A stretch of DNA of 5,689 nucleotides, from assembly GCA_029907755.1 (NCBI GenBank), contig JARYLH010000090.1, positions 1-5,689 of the forward strand. The letters are read 5' to 3'. Shown here piece after piece: positions 5,517-5,689 of the stretch (position 1 is its first letter; the number at the start of each line of letters is the position of its first letter). The notes beneath the pieces are model-generated. The model was not told where the DNA came from and searched no databases. It saw only the letters and a list, made by a program, of their open reading frames with translations. A program made the translations under genes and the position numbers. Source of the stretch: Candidatus Methanosuratincola sp. (lineage in GTDB: Archaea > Thermoproteota > Methanomethylicia > Methanomethylicales > Methanomethylicaceae).

Positions 5517-5689
5517 ATGCCAAAAGACCTGTCTATCTGTATTGTCAACTATAATACCAAGGATTTGCTGGATTCGTGCTTACTATCGCTCTATGAGAAC
5601 ACCAAGGGAATGGACTTTGAGGTCATAGTGGTAGACAACGGCTCTTCTGACGGCAGTATGGAAATGCTTGAGACCAGGTACCCGCAAGT
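5517..5689 (+). CDS. Glycosyltransferase family 2, N-terminal part (cut by window edge)
   Basis: The frame from ATG 5517 is open to the right edge, with 57 full codons visible. The protein opens with the GT-A signature: strand 1 is LSICIVNYNT at residues 5-14, followed by a helix with DSCLLSL at 19-25, then FEVIVVDNGSSDGS at 34-47, where Asp40 and Asp45 belong to the nucleotide-sugar binding region. This arrangement is typical of GT2 enzymes related to rhamnosyltransferases that extend surface glycans on the cytoplasmic side. The metal-binding DxD and the catalytic base lie beyond the window, so donor and linkage cannot be judged. The alternative start TTG 5490 would add nine residues before the signature and is less likely given the site at 5502-5506. 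It follows the flippase in the same direction and is probably co-transcribed. Confidence 0.9.
   Translation, partial: MPKDLSICIVNYNTKDLLDSCLLSLYENTKGMDFEVIVVDNGSSDGSMEMLETRYPQ

Larger units (their letters stand above)
1..5689 (+). other. Part of one co-directional surface-glycan gene cluster
   Basis: Seven genes in one direction, with overlaps at 501-504, 1628-1631, 2511-2530, 3575-3578 and 4171-4177 and a single gap at 5494-5516. No stretch has room for a promoter or terminator, so the genes are most likely one transcript whose start and end lie outside the window. The families (sugar aminotransferase, methyltransferase, acyltransferases, flippase, glycosyltransferase) together define a polysaccharide locus of the flippase-dependent kind. 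Confidence 0.85.

Overview
This is a bacterial window that reads as the interior of a surface-polysaccharide (O-antigen, capsule or similar envelope glycan) biosynthesis locus. All seven genes lie on the + strand and are packed almost end to end: neighbours overlap by 4, 4, 20, 4 and 7 bases, and the only gap is 23 bases, before the last gene. No promoter, terminator, RNA gene, mobile element or CRISPR array was found. Both window edges cut through genes. The organism cannot be named from this sequence. GC near 50%, Shine-Dalgarno sites and a TTG start say only 'bacterium', and the mix of families would fit several environmental phyla (Chloroflexota-like lineages are a weak guess).

Layout: 1-504, C-terminal part of a tetratricopeptide-repeat protein, open at the left edge. 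501-1631, PLP-dependent sugar aminotransferase of the DegT/DnrJ/EryC1/StrS family. 1628-2530, class I SAM-dependent methyltransferase. 2511-3578, FemAB-like acyl/aminoacyltransferase built from GNAT-type folds. 3575-4177, a single-domain GNAT acetyltransferase with an N-terminal extension. 4171-5493, a polytopic Wzx-type polysaccharide flippase that starts with TTG. 5517-5689, the start of a family 2 glycosyltransferase cut by the right edge.

How they may work together (inference): the aminotransferase installs an amine on a keto nucleotide sugar. One or both acyltransferases acylate an amine and the methyltransferase caps a hydroxyl or other group. Glycosyltransferases such as the one at the right edge assemble the repeat unit on a lipid carrier, and the flippase moves it across the cytoplasmic membrane. 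The TPR segment may be the tail of a larger protein, possibly a polymerase/ligase-type membrane protein, but that part is outside the window.

The most interesting point is the translationally overlapping pair of FemAB-like and GNAT transferases directly before the flippase. It is a candidate tailoring module for an N-acyl or aminoacyl-substituted amino sugar. Each family is known; the combination and its chemistry are not established by sequence alone. GC content is uneven: a hand count gives about 54% in the first part of the aminotransferase gene and about 45% in the GNAT gene, suggesting a mosaic locus as is common for surface glycans.
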